From NCBI RefSeq assembly GCF_018918075.1, contig NZ_JAHLPW010000026.1, forward strand, positions 1 to 36,861: 36,861 bases of DNA, written 5' to 3'. Shown piece after piece: positions 24,438 to 32,885 of the stretch. The translations under genes were made by a program, and so were the position numbers. Below the pieces are notes generated by a model. The model searched no databases, had not been told where the DNA came from, and saw nothing but the letters and a program-made list of their open reading frames with translations. The DNA is from Virgibacillus sp. MSJ-26. GTDB taxonomy: Bacteria > Bacillota > Bacilli > Bacillales > Amphibacillaceae. Position 1 is the stretch's first letter. Every line of letters begins with the position of its first letter.

Positions 24438-25349
24438 ATGAGGCTGCCACCATTTAATCCGCATGTAGCGATTTTTATAGGTGTTATTTCCGTATCAACT
24501 TCCGCTGTTTTAGTTAAACTTGCAGCTGGTGCACCTGCTGCAATTATTGCCAATTATCGCCTCTTATTTGCCGTTTTATTTATGCTACCTTTCATTTTAT
24601 TGAAATACCGGAATGAATTTAAACTTATCCGCAAAAAAGACTGGACCCTCTCTGCACTTGCAGGATTCTTTTTAGCGATTCATTTTATCTTTTGGTTTGA
24701 ATCCTTAAATCATACTTCTGTTGTAAGTTCTGTTGTGCTTGTTACTTTGCAACCGTTTTTTACTTTCTTAGGTTCCTATCTCTTCTTTAAAGAGCGCTTT
24801 TCTCAAGCCGCCATCATCAGTATGGTCATTGCTCTACTTGGAAGCATCATCATTGGTTGGGGAGACTTTCAAATTGGAGGCATGGCTCTTTTTGGCGATA
24901 TTCTCGCACTGATTGGTGCCATTGCAATAGCAGGATACTTTTTAATGGGACAAAGTGTACGAAGACGTTTATCGTTGATGACTTACACCTTTGTTGTTTA
25001 TAGTATGGGTGCAGTCACCCTGATTATCTATAATCTCATTGTCCAAAACTCATTTCTTGGTTACTCATCGACACACTGGTGGATTTTCATTGCCTTGGCC
25101 GTTATTCCAACATTTTTTGGTCACACTCTTTTTAACTGGGCATTAAGATGGGTTAATACAGCGACGATATCCATGGGAATTATATTTGAGCCAGTTGGAG
25201 CATCTATCCTAGCTTATTTCGTTTTAAGTGAAAAAATTTCCTCGTCACAATGGCTTGGAGGCTCCATTATCATCATTGGCTTATTTTTATTCATAATGGG
25301 GACACGACGGAAACAAGTTGTAACAATTTCGGAAAAAGCAAAAAAATAA
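24438..25349 (+). CDS. EamA/DMT-family transporter
   Basis: A 303-residue membrane protein with ten predicted helices in two EamA repeats (about 8-140 and 152-292). It belongs to the drug/metabolite transporter superfamily and likely exports a small metabolite. Family members are too diverse to name a substrate. Typical segments are SVVLVTLQPFFTFLGSYLFF (about 96-115) in the first half and the corresponding IIFEPVGASILAYFVLSE in the second. AGGGAG lies about 8 nt before ATG. It is divergent from cshA, and no terminator is obvious before the next gene, so read-through into degV is possible. Confidence 0.9.
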   Translation: MRLPPFNPHVAIFIGVISVSTSAVLVKLAAGAPAAIIANYRLLFAVLFMLPFILLKYRNEFKLIRKKDWTLSALAGFFLAIHFIFWFESLNHTSVVSSVVLVTLQPFFTFLGSYLFFKERFSQAAIISMVIALLGSIIIGWGDFQIGGMALFGDILALIGAIAIAGYFLMGQSVRRRLSLMTYTFVVYSMGAVTLIIYNLIVQNSFLGYSSTHWWIFIALAVIPTFFGHTLFNWALRWVNTATISMGIIFEPVGASILAYFVLSEKISSSQWLGGSIIIIGLFLFIMGTRRKQVVTISEKAKK

Positions 25350-25428
25350 AAAATCCTCTTCCTCTATCCATACAGCTAAGGTAAAAGATGATATACTAAA
25401 TATATATTAAATTAAGCAGGTGTTGACC

Positions 25429-26280
25429 ATGAATATTCAATTAATGACAGATGGAGGGGCAGACATTCCTAGCCTTATCGGGAATGCTTTAGACGTGAAA
25501 GTTGTCCCCCTTTATATACATTTCAAGGATGATCACTATAAAAGTGATGAAATAGCCATGCCTACTTTTTTTCAAAAAATAAAGGAAACGAATGAATTGC
25601 CTCGTTCATCGGCACCAAGTCCGAATGATTTCTACGAAGCTTTCAAACAAACTGAAACTGATACACCGATTATCATGTTAAGTCTTTCTAAGGCACTCAG
25701 CAGTACATATGACAATGCTGTAGCTGGAAAAGATATGCTACTGGAAGAAGAACCACAACGAAAAATTGAGGTAATCAACACGAAAACAGCCTCGTGTGGA
25801 ATTGCTCTACTCTTATATGAATCACATGTAAAATTAAAAGAGAATTACACATTTGATCAGCTTGTCGACCATCTTTATGAGCGCGTGGAACAAACAGCCA
25901 CTTTGTTTGTATTAAAGACATTGGAAAATTTAATTCTTGGGGGGCGCCTTGATAAAGTCAAAGGTACCATTGCCAAGACACTTAACATTAAATTATTAAT
26001 GAAAGGAAGCGAAGAAGGCGCCATCGAAGTCTCAGAAAAAGTCCGTGGCGATAAAAAGTCCATCAGGCGTTTCATTGATCAAATTGGAGATTATGCCAAG
26101 AACTTTGAAAATAAAGTGATTACGATGACGCATTGTAATTCTGAAGATCGAGCTAATACCGTCTTAAATAGAATAATGGATCAATATTCCTTTAAAAATT
26201 CATTTCTCACTGAAACCGGCCCACTTATTTCAACATACGGAGGTGAAGAGGCTCTCGTCATTTCCTTCTTCAAAGATTAA
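25429..26280 (+). CDS. DegV-family fatty-acid-binding protein
   Basis: A 283-residue DegV/FakB-type protein. DegV proteins bind a fatty acid and present it to FakA for phosphorylation. The N-terminal strand MTDGGADIP and the LSLSKALSSTYDNA segment (about 86-99) carry the conserved acyl-carboxylate-binding Ser/Thr region. The C-terminal domain begins at about 150 with the typical LENLILGGRL segment. ATG 25429 is preferred over GTG 25420 because AGCAGG is 7 nt before the ATG and overlaps the GTG codon. No fakA lies in the window. Confidence 0.9.
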   Translation: MNIQLMTDGGADIPSLIGNALDVKVVPLYIHFKDDHYKSDEIAMPTFFQKIKETNELPRSSAPSPNDFYEAFKQTETDTPIIMLSLSKALSSTYDNAVAGKDMLLEEEPQRKIEVINTKTASCGIALLLYESHVKLKENYTFDQLVDHLYERVEQTATLFVLKTLENLILGGRLDKVKGTIAKTLNIKLLMKGSEEGAIEVSEKVRGDKKSIRRFIDQIGDYAKNFENKVITMTHCNSEDRANTVLNRIMDQYSFKNSFLTETGPLISTYGGEEALVISFFKD

Positions 26281-26286
26281 AAAAAG

Positions 26287-26316
26287 TGCCTAACAGATCA
26301 TGCTGTAGGCATTTTT
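26287..26316 (+). terminator. degV terminator
   Basis: TGCCTA-aCAG ... CTG-TAGGCA stem followed by TTTTT, 7 bases after the degV stop. Confidence 0.92.
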
Positions 26317-26333
26317 CATTTGGTTTATTCGAA

Positions 26334-26483
26334 CGGAGCTAAACGGGCGCCCTGAACTTTTGTGCGGCTAGCTCCAGCGCCCAACCCCTCGAGGTCTTAA
26401 GCAATAAATCTACGCGGCAAATACCGCCACTGCGATTTCTTGCTTAAGCTTTTCGGGGCTAAACGGGCGCTTGAGCTTTTGTT
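26334..26483 (-). repeat. Nested-hairpin repeat type B, inverted copy overlapping a gene end
   Basis: Read on the minus strand, 26364-26483 is a full type B unit of about 120 bp. It has an AACAAAAGCTCAAGCGCCCG left arm, a CCCCGAAAAGCTTAAGCAAG core arm, a GTGGC hairpin, TTGCTTAAGACCTCGAGGGG and a GGGCGC right arm. The start of a second, truncated unit follows (26334-26363). It matches the tandem copies at 31539-31800. Its left arm contains the last codons and the stop codon of the hydrolase gene. Confidence 0.9.
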
Positions 26484-27160
26484 AGAAACCTATAGATGAT
26501 TGAGTTTAGTACGTCTTTATCTTTTCCTAGGCAAATGAGGTGTTTGGATTGATCGAATAGAATGACTTCTTTATCTTCAGAGGCGATTTCTTCTGCAAGG
26601 TAATACGCTGTTTGATAGGGAACCATACTGTCCAGTTGTCCTTGTGCGATTAAGACTGGGTTATCAACTTCATTTAAATATTCCCGCGTTTTTTTGACTA
26701 ATTTTATAAACTCGATATGTGCTTTCAATGGGACCTCGCCTCGTTTTGTTTTGTAATGTTGAAACAGTTTATTTTCATTTAACTTCCCTGACACTCCATC
26801 TTTAAAGATTGTGCTCATGTCAAGGCCAATTTGTTTAAACGATAAGTATTTTCCTGCAGTTGCTAGAAGGACAAGTTTGTTAACATTATATTTTGCAGCC
26901 AAGTAACTGGCAATCATCCCACCCATGGAAAAACCAATCAAATAAATTCGATTGACTTTTTTTCGCAACTGGAGAAACGTCTCCTCGGCTGTATTCAGCC
27001 AATCTTCGTGGGACACGTCATCGAGTGCTAAGTTTTTACCATGACCCGGTAAAGTCGGAACTACAACTATAAAATTCGTATTTTCTTTTAGATAATTAGT
27101 TAGCGGGGCAAGTTCGTATGGCCCTCCTGTATATCCGTGAATCAGCATACAGCCAATCAT
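26459..27160 (-). CDS. Alpha/beta hydrolase, carboxylesterase-like
   Basis: A 233-residue hydrolase of the carboxylesterase/monoacylglycerol-lipase type. The oxyanion HG motif is in LIHGYTGGPYE (about 7-17). The nucleophile Ser is in IGFSMGGM (about 96), the acid in GQLDSMVP (about 178) and the catalytic His in QSKHLICLG (about 207). All three triad residues are present, and no signal peptide is seen, so it is cytoplasmic. AAAGGAGAG precedes ATG. The last seven codons (TKAQAPV) and the stop TAG are encoded by the left arm of a type B repeat. The original C-terminus was therefore replaced or extended when the repeat arrived. Confidence 0.9.
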   Translation of the reverse strand: MIGCMLIHGYTGGPYELAPLTNYLKENTNFIVVVPTLPGHGKNLALDDVSHEDWLNTAEETFLQLRKKVNRIYLIGFSMGGMIASYLAAKYNVNKLVLLATAGKYLSFKQIGLDMSTIFKDGVSGKLNENKLFQHYKTKRGEVPLKAHIEFIKLVKKTREYLNEVDNPVLIAQGQLDSMVPYQTAYYLAEEIASEDKEVILFDQSKHLICLGKDKDVLNSIIYRFLTKAQAPV

Positions 27161-27227
27161 TAGTTTTCTCTCCTTTAAAAAGCTACCTTCTTTTCTCTCT
27201 TAAATAAATACCTACGTATAGTGTTAT

Positions 27228-27821
27228 TTAACTGCGGAATGTTTTTATCAGCGAACCGAACTGCTTAATAATCGGGGCCACTTGATGGTACGTATTTGCT
27301 AACTGACCTACTGTGTTCAGCATTTTATCGACATCTATCTGACCTTCATTATTTTGAAACTGATTGAGTAGGTTATTCATCTGTTTAGGAGGTGGTTCAT
27401 TAAAAGATTGGACTTGAGGTTGATTATATGAAGTGAAATCACCCATATGAGGCTGTTGATATTGATGCATATTTTGATTAGAACTTGCACCAACGGCATC
27501 TGACATTGGATAGCCATAGTCTGATTGCCCGTATTCGGGATAAGGATTTCCGTAGCTTGGTTCTGAATGTATGTGATGGTTCTGATGTATTTGATTCTGT
27601 TGCATATAGTTTGGTTGGGGCTGGGGTTGACTCATCCCGTAGCGTGGGACAGATTCATACCAATTTTCTGGTTGTTTAGGTTTAGCAAATTGTGTAAAAG
27701 CAGTATGGAATTGTTCCAGCCCCCCAACATGATTCAATGTATTATGATGTTGTCGATTTACATTGTAGTTTAATGACTGTTGGTGAAATGGGGCTGGATT
27801 AAAAAATGGGCGTTTGTGCAT
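27228..27821 (-). CDS. YppG-like Gln/Pro/Asn-rich protein
   Basis: A 197-residue low-complexity protein. Most of it is a Gln/Pro/His/Asn/Tyr-rich segment (about 1-140), followed by a conserved C-terminal region: MNNLLNQFQNNEGQIDVDKM and then a helical TVGQLANTYHQVAPIIKQFG segment ending SLIKTFRS. This tail is the mark of the YppG-like family. Family members are found in spore-forming Bacilli and some are linked to the spore coat, but the role here is inference. The second Met is chosen: AAGGAGGG lies about 10 nt before it and inside the longer frame. It is monocistronic, with no clear terminator seen. Confidence 0.8.
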   Translation of the reverse strand: MHKRPFFNPAPFHQQSLNYNVNRQHHNTLNHVGGLEQFHTAFTQFAKPKQPENWYESVPRYGMSQPQPQPNYMQQNQIHQNHHIHSEPSYGNPYPEYGQSDYGYPMSDAVGASSNQNMHQYQQPHMGDFTSYNQPQVQSFNEPPPKQMNNLLNQFQNNEGQIDVDKMLNTVGQLANTYHQVAPIIKQFGSLIKTFRS

Positions 27822-27895
27822 AAAAAACACACCCTCCTTCATCTCTCATTTATCATAGGATATGCATTTATCCTAAGATTGTGTAACATCGCTTA

Positions 27896-28144
27896 TTAAG
27901 CATGAATACCGAGAGCGTGTCTTATTTTATTTATTTGATAGCCTAAAATCGGCTCTTGCCTCGCTTTTATAAATGTTGCGGGTGTGCCATATATACCGTG
28001 CTCCTGTAACTCCTTTTTATTTGCATTATTGGATGTAATATTTTTTGTCTTATAATTGACCTCCCATTGATCCATCTTTTCCATTAACTTCTGGCATGAA
28101 TAACATTCATCACTAATATAAATAATTGCCTTTGTGTCCGTCAT
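27896..28144 (-). CDS. Small glutaredoxin/thioredoxin-like protein
   Basis: An 82-residue thioredoxin-fold protein. The redox motif CYSC (about 14-17) lies after the first strand AIIYIS. The cis-Pro loop is GTPATFI (about 54-60), and the GYQINKIRHAL helix ends the fold. The length is that of a glutaredoxin/NrdH-like protein. The partner is unknown, since no ribonucleotide reductase gene is near. AGGAGG lies about 12 nt before ATG. Confidence 0.85.
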   Translation of the reverse strand: MTDTKAIIYISDECYSCQKLMEKMDQWEVNYKTKNITSNNANKKELQEHGIYGTPATFIKARQEPILGYQINKIRHALGIHA

Positions 28145-28350
28145 AGATGTTTAATACCTCCTTATGGCCTACTGTATCCTCATTTCTTTATTACTATTTA
28201 CCCTCTTTATAGAAAAATAAACGCTTTTATTTCAGTTATTTTACGTTTATGTCTTTTTTGTTACAAGGGGCTATTCGTAGTTATGCCATAAAAGGTATTT
28301 ACCCGTTTATAGAAATTATTATCAGTTGAAATACAGTTTTTTAGTTTTCA

Positions 28351-28449
28351 TTAAAAAATCAGCTCATTTGCATCCTCTTGACTTACCACGATGCCAAATT
28401 GGAAAGTTAACCCGTCATGCATCATGACCACTAGGGCTGGTATTTTCTA
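28351..28449 (-). other. Possible coding remnant in a 389-bp gap
   Basis: On the minus strand a 32-codon open stretch after a TAG reads VVMMHDGLTFQFGIV followed by VSQEDANELIF and stop. The composition looks protein-like, but there is no ribosome-binding site and I recognise no family. It may be a tiny gene, a decayed gene end or chance. I see nothing else in 28145-28533. Confidence 0.25.
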
Positions 28450-28533
28450 GTTAGGCGGCATGAATAATTGGTTTTATTTTATTTATTCTATAATCCACAG
28501 TTCTTTTCTAAAACTTCACCTTTATTGAAAGTA

Positions 28534-29208
28534 TTAATCATCGATTTCCATCACTAATACTTCACCCGTATGAGCATCAATTTCTATTTCTGCTTCTAGT
28601 TCACCAGATTCAATTTCAATCTCGTAAATCAAACGTCCATCATCTTCGTCCAGTTCTACTTCTGTAATACGCCCGGAAAATTCATTTAAAGCTATTTCAG
28701 ATGCTTCACTAACATCTATAATTGCATTCTTATCTTTAGGTTTTTGTTTTGATTTTTCTGCTTCTCCATTGTTATTTTTCTCTTGTTTGTCTTTAGTTTG
28801 TTTATCCTGGTCTTGGTCTTTCTTACTTTTTTCATTTTGTTTCTCTTTTAAAATTAACTTTTCGTCTTGTTTATTTTCTTTATTGTCCGTGGTATCTTCT
28901 TCATTATTTTCAGTTGCATGCATGACTGTTTTCTCTTTCAACTTTAAAATTTCGCCAGAGTTTCCATCGACTTTTAATTCATACTTCTTATCTTTTCCTA
29001 CGATTTCCAGTTCATAAACGGCTTTGTTAAAATCCTTTTCCAACTCTATTTCTGTAATTTCACCTGGATATTGGTCAGAAATTAAACTTTTAATTTCATC
29101 GGTTGTTAAAGTTGGTTCCGTTTGCGAGGCGTCAGAGTGATACATCCCTAGTCCTAAGACAGTTACAACCGCGATGACTCCAATTGTCATACTCAGTTTT
29201 TTCTTCAT
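28534..29208 (-). CDS. Two-PepSY-domain secreted or membrane-anchored protein
   Basis: A 224-residue protein with an N-terminal hydrophobic helix (SMTIGVIAVVTVLGLGM, about 5-21) and two PepSY domains, about 35-92 (TTDEIKSLIS ... DGNSGEILKL) and about 165-224 (ISEASEIALNEF-type to HTGEVLVMEID). A Lys/Asp/Gln/Asn-rich charged linker (about 95-160) joins them. PepSY domains are thought to bind or inhibit proteases or sense envelope conditions. It is the last gene of a response regulator-kinase-PepSY operon, the same pattern as the ykoG-ykoH-ykoJ cluster of B. subtilis. It is therefore a likely sensor partner or target of this two-component system. GGAGGAA favours the second Met. Confidence 0.88.
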   Translation of the reverse strand: MKKKLSMTIGVIAVVTVLGLGMYHSDASQTEPTLTTDEIKSLISDQYPGEITEIELEKDFNKAVYELEIVGKDKKYELKVDGNSGEILKLKEKTVMHATENNEEDTTDNKENKQDEKLILKEKQNEKSKKDQDQDKQTKDKQEKNNNGEAEKSKQKPKDKNAIIDVSEASEIALNEFSGRITEVELDEDDGRLIYEIEIESGELEAEIEIDAHTGEVLVMEIDD

Positions 29209-29299
29209 AATCATTTCCTCCCTAATGTTATTAATTACATTTTATCCATTAGATATGACAGGGCCCTGTGTTTAAGATTAGAAAATGATGAGAATTGGA

Positions 29300-30655
29300 T
29301 TAGTTTTTAATAGACAAAGGAATCTTTAAGATAAATGTCGTCCCTTTACCAATCTGGCTTGTTACTTTTAGCTCTCCATGATGTGCTTCGGTGATTTCCT
29401 TAGCAATGGGTAAGCCTAGACCCGTGCCGCCTGTTTCTCGACTACGAGCCTTATCCACTCTGTAAAACCGGTCAAAAATTCTACCTTGCTCTTCTACCGG
29501 AATGCCTTGCCCGTAATCTGTAACGGTAAAAGTAACCCATTCTGCATCGTGCGTCAGATGAACATCAATGGAGTTATCGCTATACTTCAAAGCATTGTCA
29601 ATTAAAATATAAACAACTTGCTCCAGTCGGTCTCGATCACCTTTGACGATAAATCCTTGCTGGGAAGTTGTAAATTCAATATCCCGGCTCGCTGCTCCTT
29701 GAAATATCTTAATAACCTCACTGCATAATATTAGAAAATCAACGTCTTGTAACTCTGTTTTCAATTGGCTTTTAGCTAAGTTCAACATTTGTTCAACCAG
29801 TTTCTGCATCCGGTCTGCTTCAGTTTCTATCGCTTCAACCGATTCATAAAATAAATCGGGATGCTCCAATCCTCGTCGTGATAATAATTGCGCATAACTT
29901 TTAACGATTGAAATAGGAGTTTTCAGTTCATGTGAAGCATCTGAGACAAACACATCTTGCTTCTGGAAGTTCTCACTTAAACGTTCAATCATTTCATTAA
30001 ATGTTTTTTCCATTTCATACAACTCATCTTTTGATTTGCTGCTGTGTACTTTGATCTTCTTCCATTTTGTACGGGTCGCATTTTCTTTCATCGCCCCGGT
30101 CAAAGCCTTGATTGGATTCAATAGAAAGCGACTTAATATGTTCGCGCCAATTAAGATTGGGATAAGCATAACGACTGATGCAAAAAGTAAAACATAAAAA
30201 AGTATCTTCATGTTTTCCTGTAAAATCACGAGATGCTTTGATACTTGTAATGTAACAATATCCCCATTATCCCAAATAATTGGTTTTTCTATCACCGCAA
30301 CATTGTCTTGATTAGCTGTTTTATCCATCTTCCTATTTTCTGTTGTCGTATATGAACTGGCCAGACGTCGGTACTCGTTCTTTTTTGTTAATGTGGGTAT
30401 GACTGTCGTTGAATCTTTGTCAATAACACGAATCATCCCATCATTAGGTAAAAAAGCTTTTAAAAGCTCTTCTTCTGCTATATCTGGATTTTTATTCAAG
30501 GTTTCTGTTATGACATCTGTCTGCCCTGCCAGTTGATCTAACTCACTATCAGCAGAAACTTTATAAAACAGAAAATAAATCGCTGTGTTTATAAGCACAA
30601 TCAAGATAAGCATAAACACACTAGAGAAGAGATGAATTTTCGTTTGTAGTTTCAT
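29300..30655 (-). CDS. Two-component sensor histidine kinase
   Basis: A 451-residue membrane kinase. It has TM1 at about 9-31, an extracellular sensor loop (about 32-150) and TM2 at about 150-172, followed by HAMP. HisKA carries the phospho-His in SDASHELKTPISIVK (about 240). The HATPase has N-box IDNALKYS, G1 TDYGQGIP and G2 GTGLGLPIAKEI. The start codon overlaps the response regulator stop by 4 nt (AAATGA). It resembles YkoH/ArlS-type kinases, but the signal is unknown. Confidence 0.94.
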   Translation of the reverse strand: MKLQTKIHLFSSVFMLILIVLINTAIYFLFYKVSADSELDQLAGQTDVITETLNKNPDIAEEELLKAFLPNDGMIRVIDKDSTTVIPTLTKKNEYRRLASSYTTTENRKMDKTANQDNVAVIEKPIIWDNGDIVTLQVSKHLVILQENMKILFYVLLFASVVMLIPILIGANILSRFLLNPIKALTGAMKENATRTKWKKIKVHSSKSKDELYEMEKTFNEMIERLSENFQKQDVFVSDASHELKTPISIVKSYAQLLSRRGLEHPDLFYESVEAIETEADRMQKLVEQMLNLAKSQLKTELQDVDFLILCSEVIKIFQGAASRDIEFTTSQQGFIVKGDRDRLEQVVYILIDNALKYSDNSIDVHLTHDAEWVTFTVTDYGQGIPVEEQGRIFDRFYRVDKARSRETGGTGLGLPIAKEITEAHHGELKVTSQIGKGTTFILKIPLSIKN

Positions 30656-31344
30656 TTCTTAATATCCTTTATTGTATATCCTACCCCGCGAACTGTCTGA
30701 ATATAGGCATCGGTAAAAGGCTTATCAATCTTTTGGCGCAAATAGCGAATATACACATCCACAACATTTGTGTCACCAAAATAATCATATCCCCAAACAC
30801 GTTCAATCAATTGATCACGTGTGAGGACAATGTTTTTATTTTCCAAAAGACAAATGAGTAAATCATACTCACGCGGGGTCAAATCAATTAGTTCATTTTC
30901 TCGTTGCACTTCTCTGCTGTCTGTGTTAATTGCTAAATCACCGACAGACAGGGTTGGACTTTCTATTTCCTTTTTTGCCGATTGTCTTAAATGGACGCGG
31001 ATTCTTGCTAAAAGCTCTTCAATTTGAAATGGCTTTGTTACATAATCATTTGCCCCTAGATCCAATCCACTTACCTTATCATGAACTTCATCACGGGCTG
31101 TCAGTAAAATAATCGGTGTATCGTCATTCGACTTTCTTACTCTCCGCAACACTTCCACACCACTTAACCCTGGAAGCATAATATCTAGTAACACTAAGTC
31201 CCACTTTTTTTCCGTAATTAAACGCAAAGCATCTTTTCCGTTATCTGCAGTTTCAGTTCGATAATCTTCATATTCTAGCTCTAGTTGTAACACGCGACTT
31301 AGTTTTTTCTCATCTTCAACTATTAAAATCGTGGGCTGAGACAT
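30652..31344 (-). CDS. OmpR/PhoB-family response regulator
   Basis: A 230-residue regulator. The receiver domain (about 1-115) has the acidic pair in VEDE and the phosphorylated Asp in LVLLDIMLPGLSG (about 53). The C-terminal winged helix (about 130-227) carries LTPREYDLLICLLENKN and VWGYDYFGDTNVVDVYI. The ATG at 31344 is used because AGGTGG lies about 5 nt upstream. It heads the operon with the kinase and the PepSY gene. The promoter probably lies in 31350-31420 (TATATT at about 31377). Confidence 0.95.
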   Translation of the reverse strand: MSQPTILIVEDEKKLSRVLQLELEYEDYRTETADNGKDALRLITEKKWDLVLLDIMLPGLSGVEVLRRVRKSNDDTPIILLTARDEVHDKVSGLDLGANDYVTKPFQIEELLARIRVHLRQSAKKEIESPTLSVGDLAINTDSREVQRENELIDLTPREYDLLICLLENKNIVLTRDQLIERVWGYDYFGDTNVVDVYIRYLRQKIDKPFTDAYIQTVRGVGYTIKDIKK

Positions 31345-31538
31345 ATCTTCCACCTACTTCTTTATATGATTAATGTTAATATAGCAAAGTTTTCTTAAAA
31401 AGTAATGAGAATCAGGCAGTATTTTAAATTAAACAACAGAAGTCCTCTGAGTTGAATGTCATTCGCTAACTCTTTATAATAAACTATCACTGTTATAATA
31501 AGTCATAAAAATTCTTTAACACTATACAATTAAAGCAT

Positions 31539-31800
31539 GAACAGAAGCGAATGCGCCTGGTTAGCTCCGAAAAGCTTAAGCAAGAAATCGTAGTGGCGCG
31601 TTCTTGGCCACGTAGAGTTATTGCTTAAGACCTCGAGGGGTTGGGCGCTTGAGCTGGATGAACAAAAGCGAATGCGCCCGGTTAGCCCCGAAAAGCTTAA
31701 GCAAGAAATCGTAGTGGCGCGTTCTTGGCCACGTAGAGTTATTGCTTAAGACCTCGAGGGGTTGGGCGCTTGAGCTAGATGAATAAGTTGAATGCGCCCA
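31539..31800. repeat. Nested-hairpin repeat type B, two tandem copies plus partial
   Basis: Units start at 31539 and 31660 (121 bp apart), and a truncated third left arm starts at 31781. Each holds an outer GCGCCC/GGGCGC pair and a middle AGCTTAAGCAA / TTGCTTAAG pair. An inner GTGGC...GCCAC hairpin completes each unit. They lie between the response regulator and the VOC gene. The rest of 31354-31888 holds only the regulator promoter region and nothing else I can support. Confidence 0.92.
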
Positions 31801-31888
31801 GATAGTTAAACACCATGTCCTAATTTTGAACACGAAAATCGTATAGCTAGTTAGCGATTGTTGAAAAAGATAAACGAGGTGATCACTC

Positions 31889-32527
31889 ATGTTAGCTTTA
31901 GACCATATTGTTTTTTCAGGTACTCATATGCATTTTTATAACGAAAAGAATAATCAAGACGGCTCCATTAAAGCGGTTAAAGGCGGAGAACATGAAAATT
32001 GGGGTACTTACAACTATCTAGCCCATTTTTCAAATGATTGTTATCTAGAATGGCTTGGCGTAAGCGATTATGATAAGGCTAGGAAATCTGATAATCCATT
32101 AATCAAACATTTGATTTATGTTTTGGATCAAAATAAAGCTGGTCCTTTTCAGTTTGCACTTCGAACAAACCAGTTAGATAAATACATCGCTCACTTCGAA
32201 GAAAATAATATCCCTTATCAAGGCCCCTTTTACGGCGGGCGAGATAAACCTGACGGAACGGAACTTAAATGGAGAATGCTTTTTCCAGATTATGACTATC
32301 GAAAAGAAGTGTTACCTTTTTTAATTGAATGGCAAAGCCCAAATCAAATTTCAAGTTTATACAACCCTCAAGCCATTACAACCATCAATGTTGGCAGCAT
32401 TGACACACAAAAGTTCAGACACATTTACCATCTCAAACCTCGTAAATTATTAAAGAACCGCGTTTTATTACAAAACGCAAAAATTACTTTTCAAGAAGAT
32501 GAAGAGCTTACATTTGAATTAGATTAG
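31889..32527 (+). CDS. Glyoxalase-like (VOC) domain protein
   Basis: A 212-residue protein of the Glyoxalase_3-like VOC type. It begins with LALDHIVFSG, followed by GGEHENWGTYNYLAHF (about 31-46) and CYLEWLGV, where Glu and His positions correspond to the usual VOC metal or active-site region. The second beta-alpha-beta-beta-beta unit spans about 90-150. The reaction is not known. GAGGTG lies about 8 nt before ATG. Its promoter must lie between the type B repeats and the start (31800-31880) or within the repeats. Confidence 0.85.
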   Translation: MLALDHIVFSGTHMHFYNEKNNQDGSIKAVKGGEHENWGTYNYLAHFSNDCYLEWLGVSDYDKARKSDNPLIKHLIYVLDQNKAGPFQFALRTNQLDKYIAHFEENNIPYQGPFYGGRDKPDGTELKWRMLFPDYDYRKEVLPFLIEWQSPNQISSLYNPQAITTINVGSIDTQKFRHIYHLKPRKLLKNRVLLQNAKITFQEDEELTFELD

Positions 32528-32533
32528 TTTTCA

Positions 32534-32571
32534 AACCACAATGCAGTGCAGATGCACCATTGTGGTTTTTT
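32534..32571 (+). terminator. Terminator of the VOC gene
   Basis: AACCACAATG ... CATTGTGGTT stem followed by a T-run, a few bases after the stop. Confidence 0.9.
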
Positions 32572-32611
32572 GGATGAGTATTTATAGAGGAACTAATGGA
32601 TTCACAAAATG

Positions 32612-32880
32612 GTAAGGTCGCCAGCGGATGCGTGACCTCTAACGATATATAACTGCATTAGGGGGCAAGAGTAACCTTTTGGCGTGACCCCTAACGGGAA
32701 ATAACTGCATCAGGGGGCACGAGTAACCTTTTGGCGTGCCCCCTAACGGGAAATAACTGCATTAGGGGGCACGGGTAACCTTTTGGCGTGACCCCTGACG
32801 ATATATAACTGCATTAGGGGGGACGGGTAACCTTTTGGCGTGATCCCTGACGATATATAACTGCATTGGGGGGGACGCTC
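32612..32880. repeat. 52-bp tandem hairpin repeat array (five units plus partial)
   Basis: AACTGCAT recurs at 32651, 32703, 32755, 32807 and 32859, exactly 52 bp apart each time, with a degenerate unit before. Each unit holds AGGGGGCACG and CGTGCCCCCT (perfect in the 32711 unit) across a 13-bp loop, so one strong hairpin per unit. Other units carry compensating or weakening changes. The array ends at the 3' end of the GNAT gene and fills the VOC-GNAT gap. Confidence 0.95.
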
Positions 32881-32885
32881 TGACT

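Noticed and set aside
31618..31890. 90-codon minus-strand frame
   Set aside because: It is a product of the type B repeat and is not supported by initiation signals or homology.
32612..32880. CRISPR array
   Set aside because: The whole 52-bp unit repeats. There are no unique spacers between short repeats and no cas genes. The same applies to the other arrays at 4832, 15300 and 34649.
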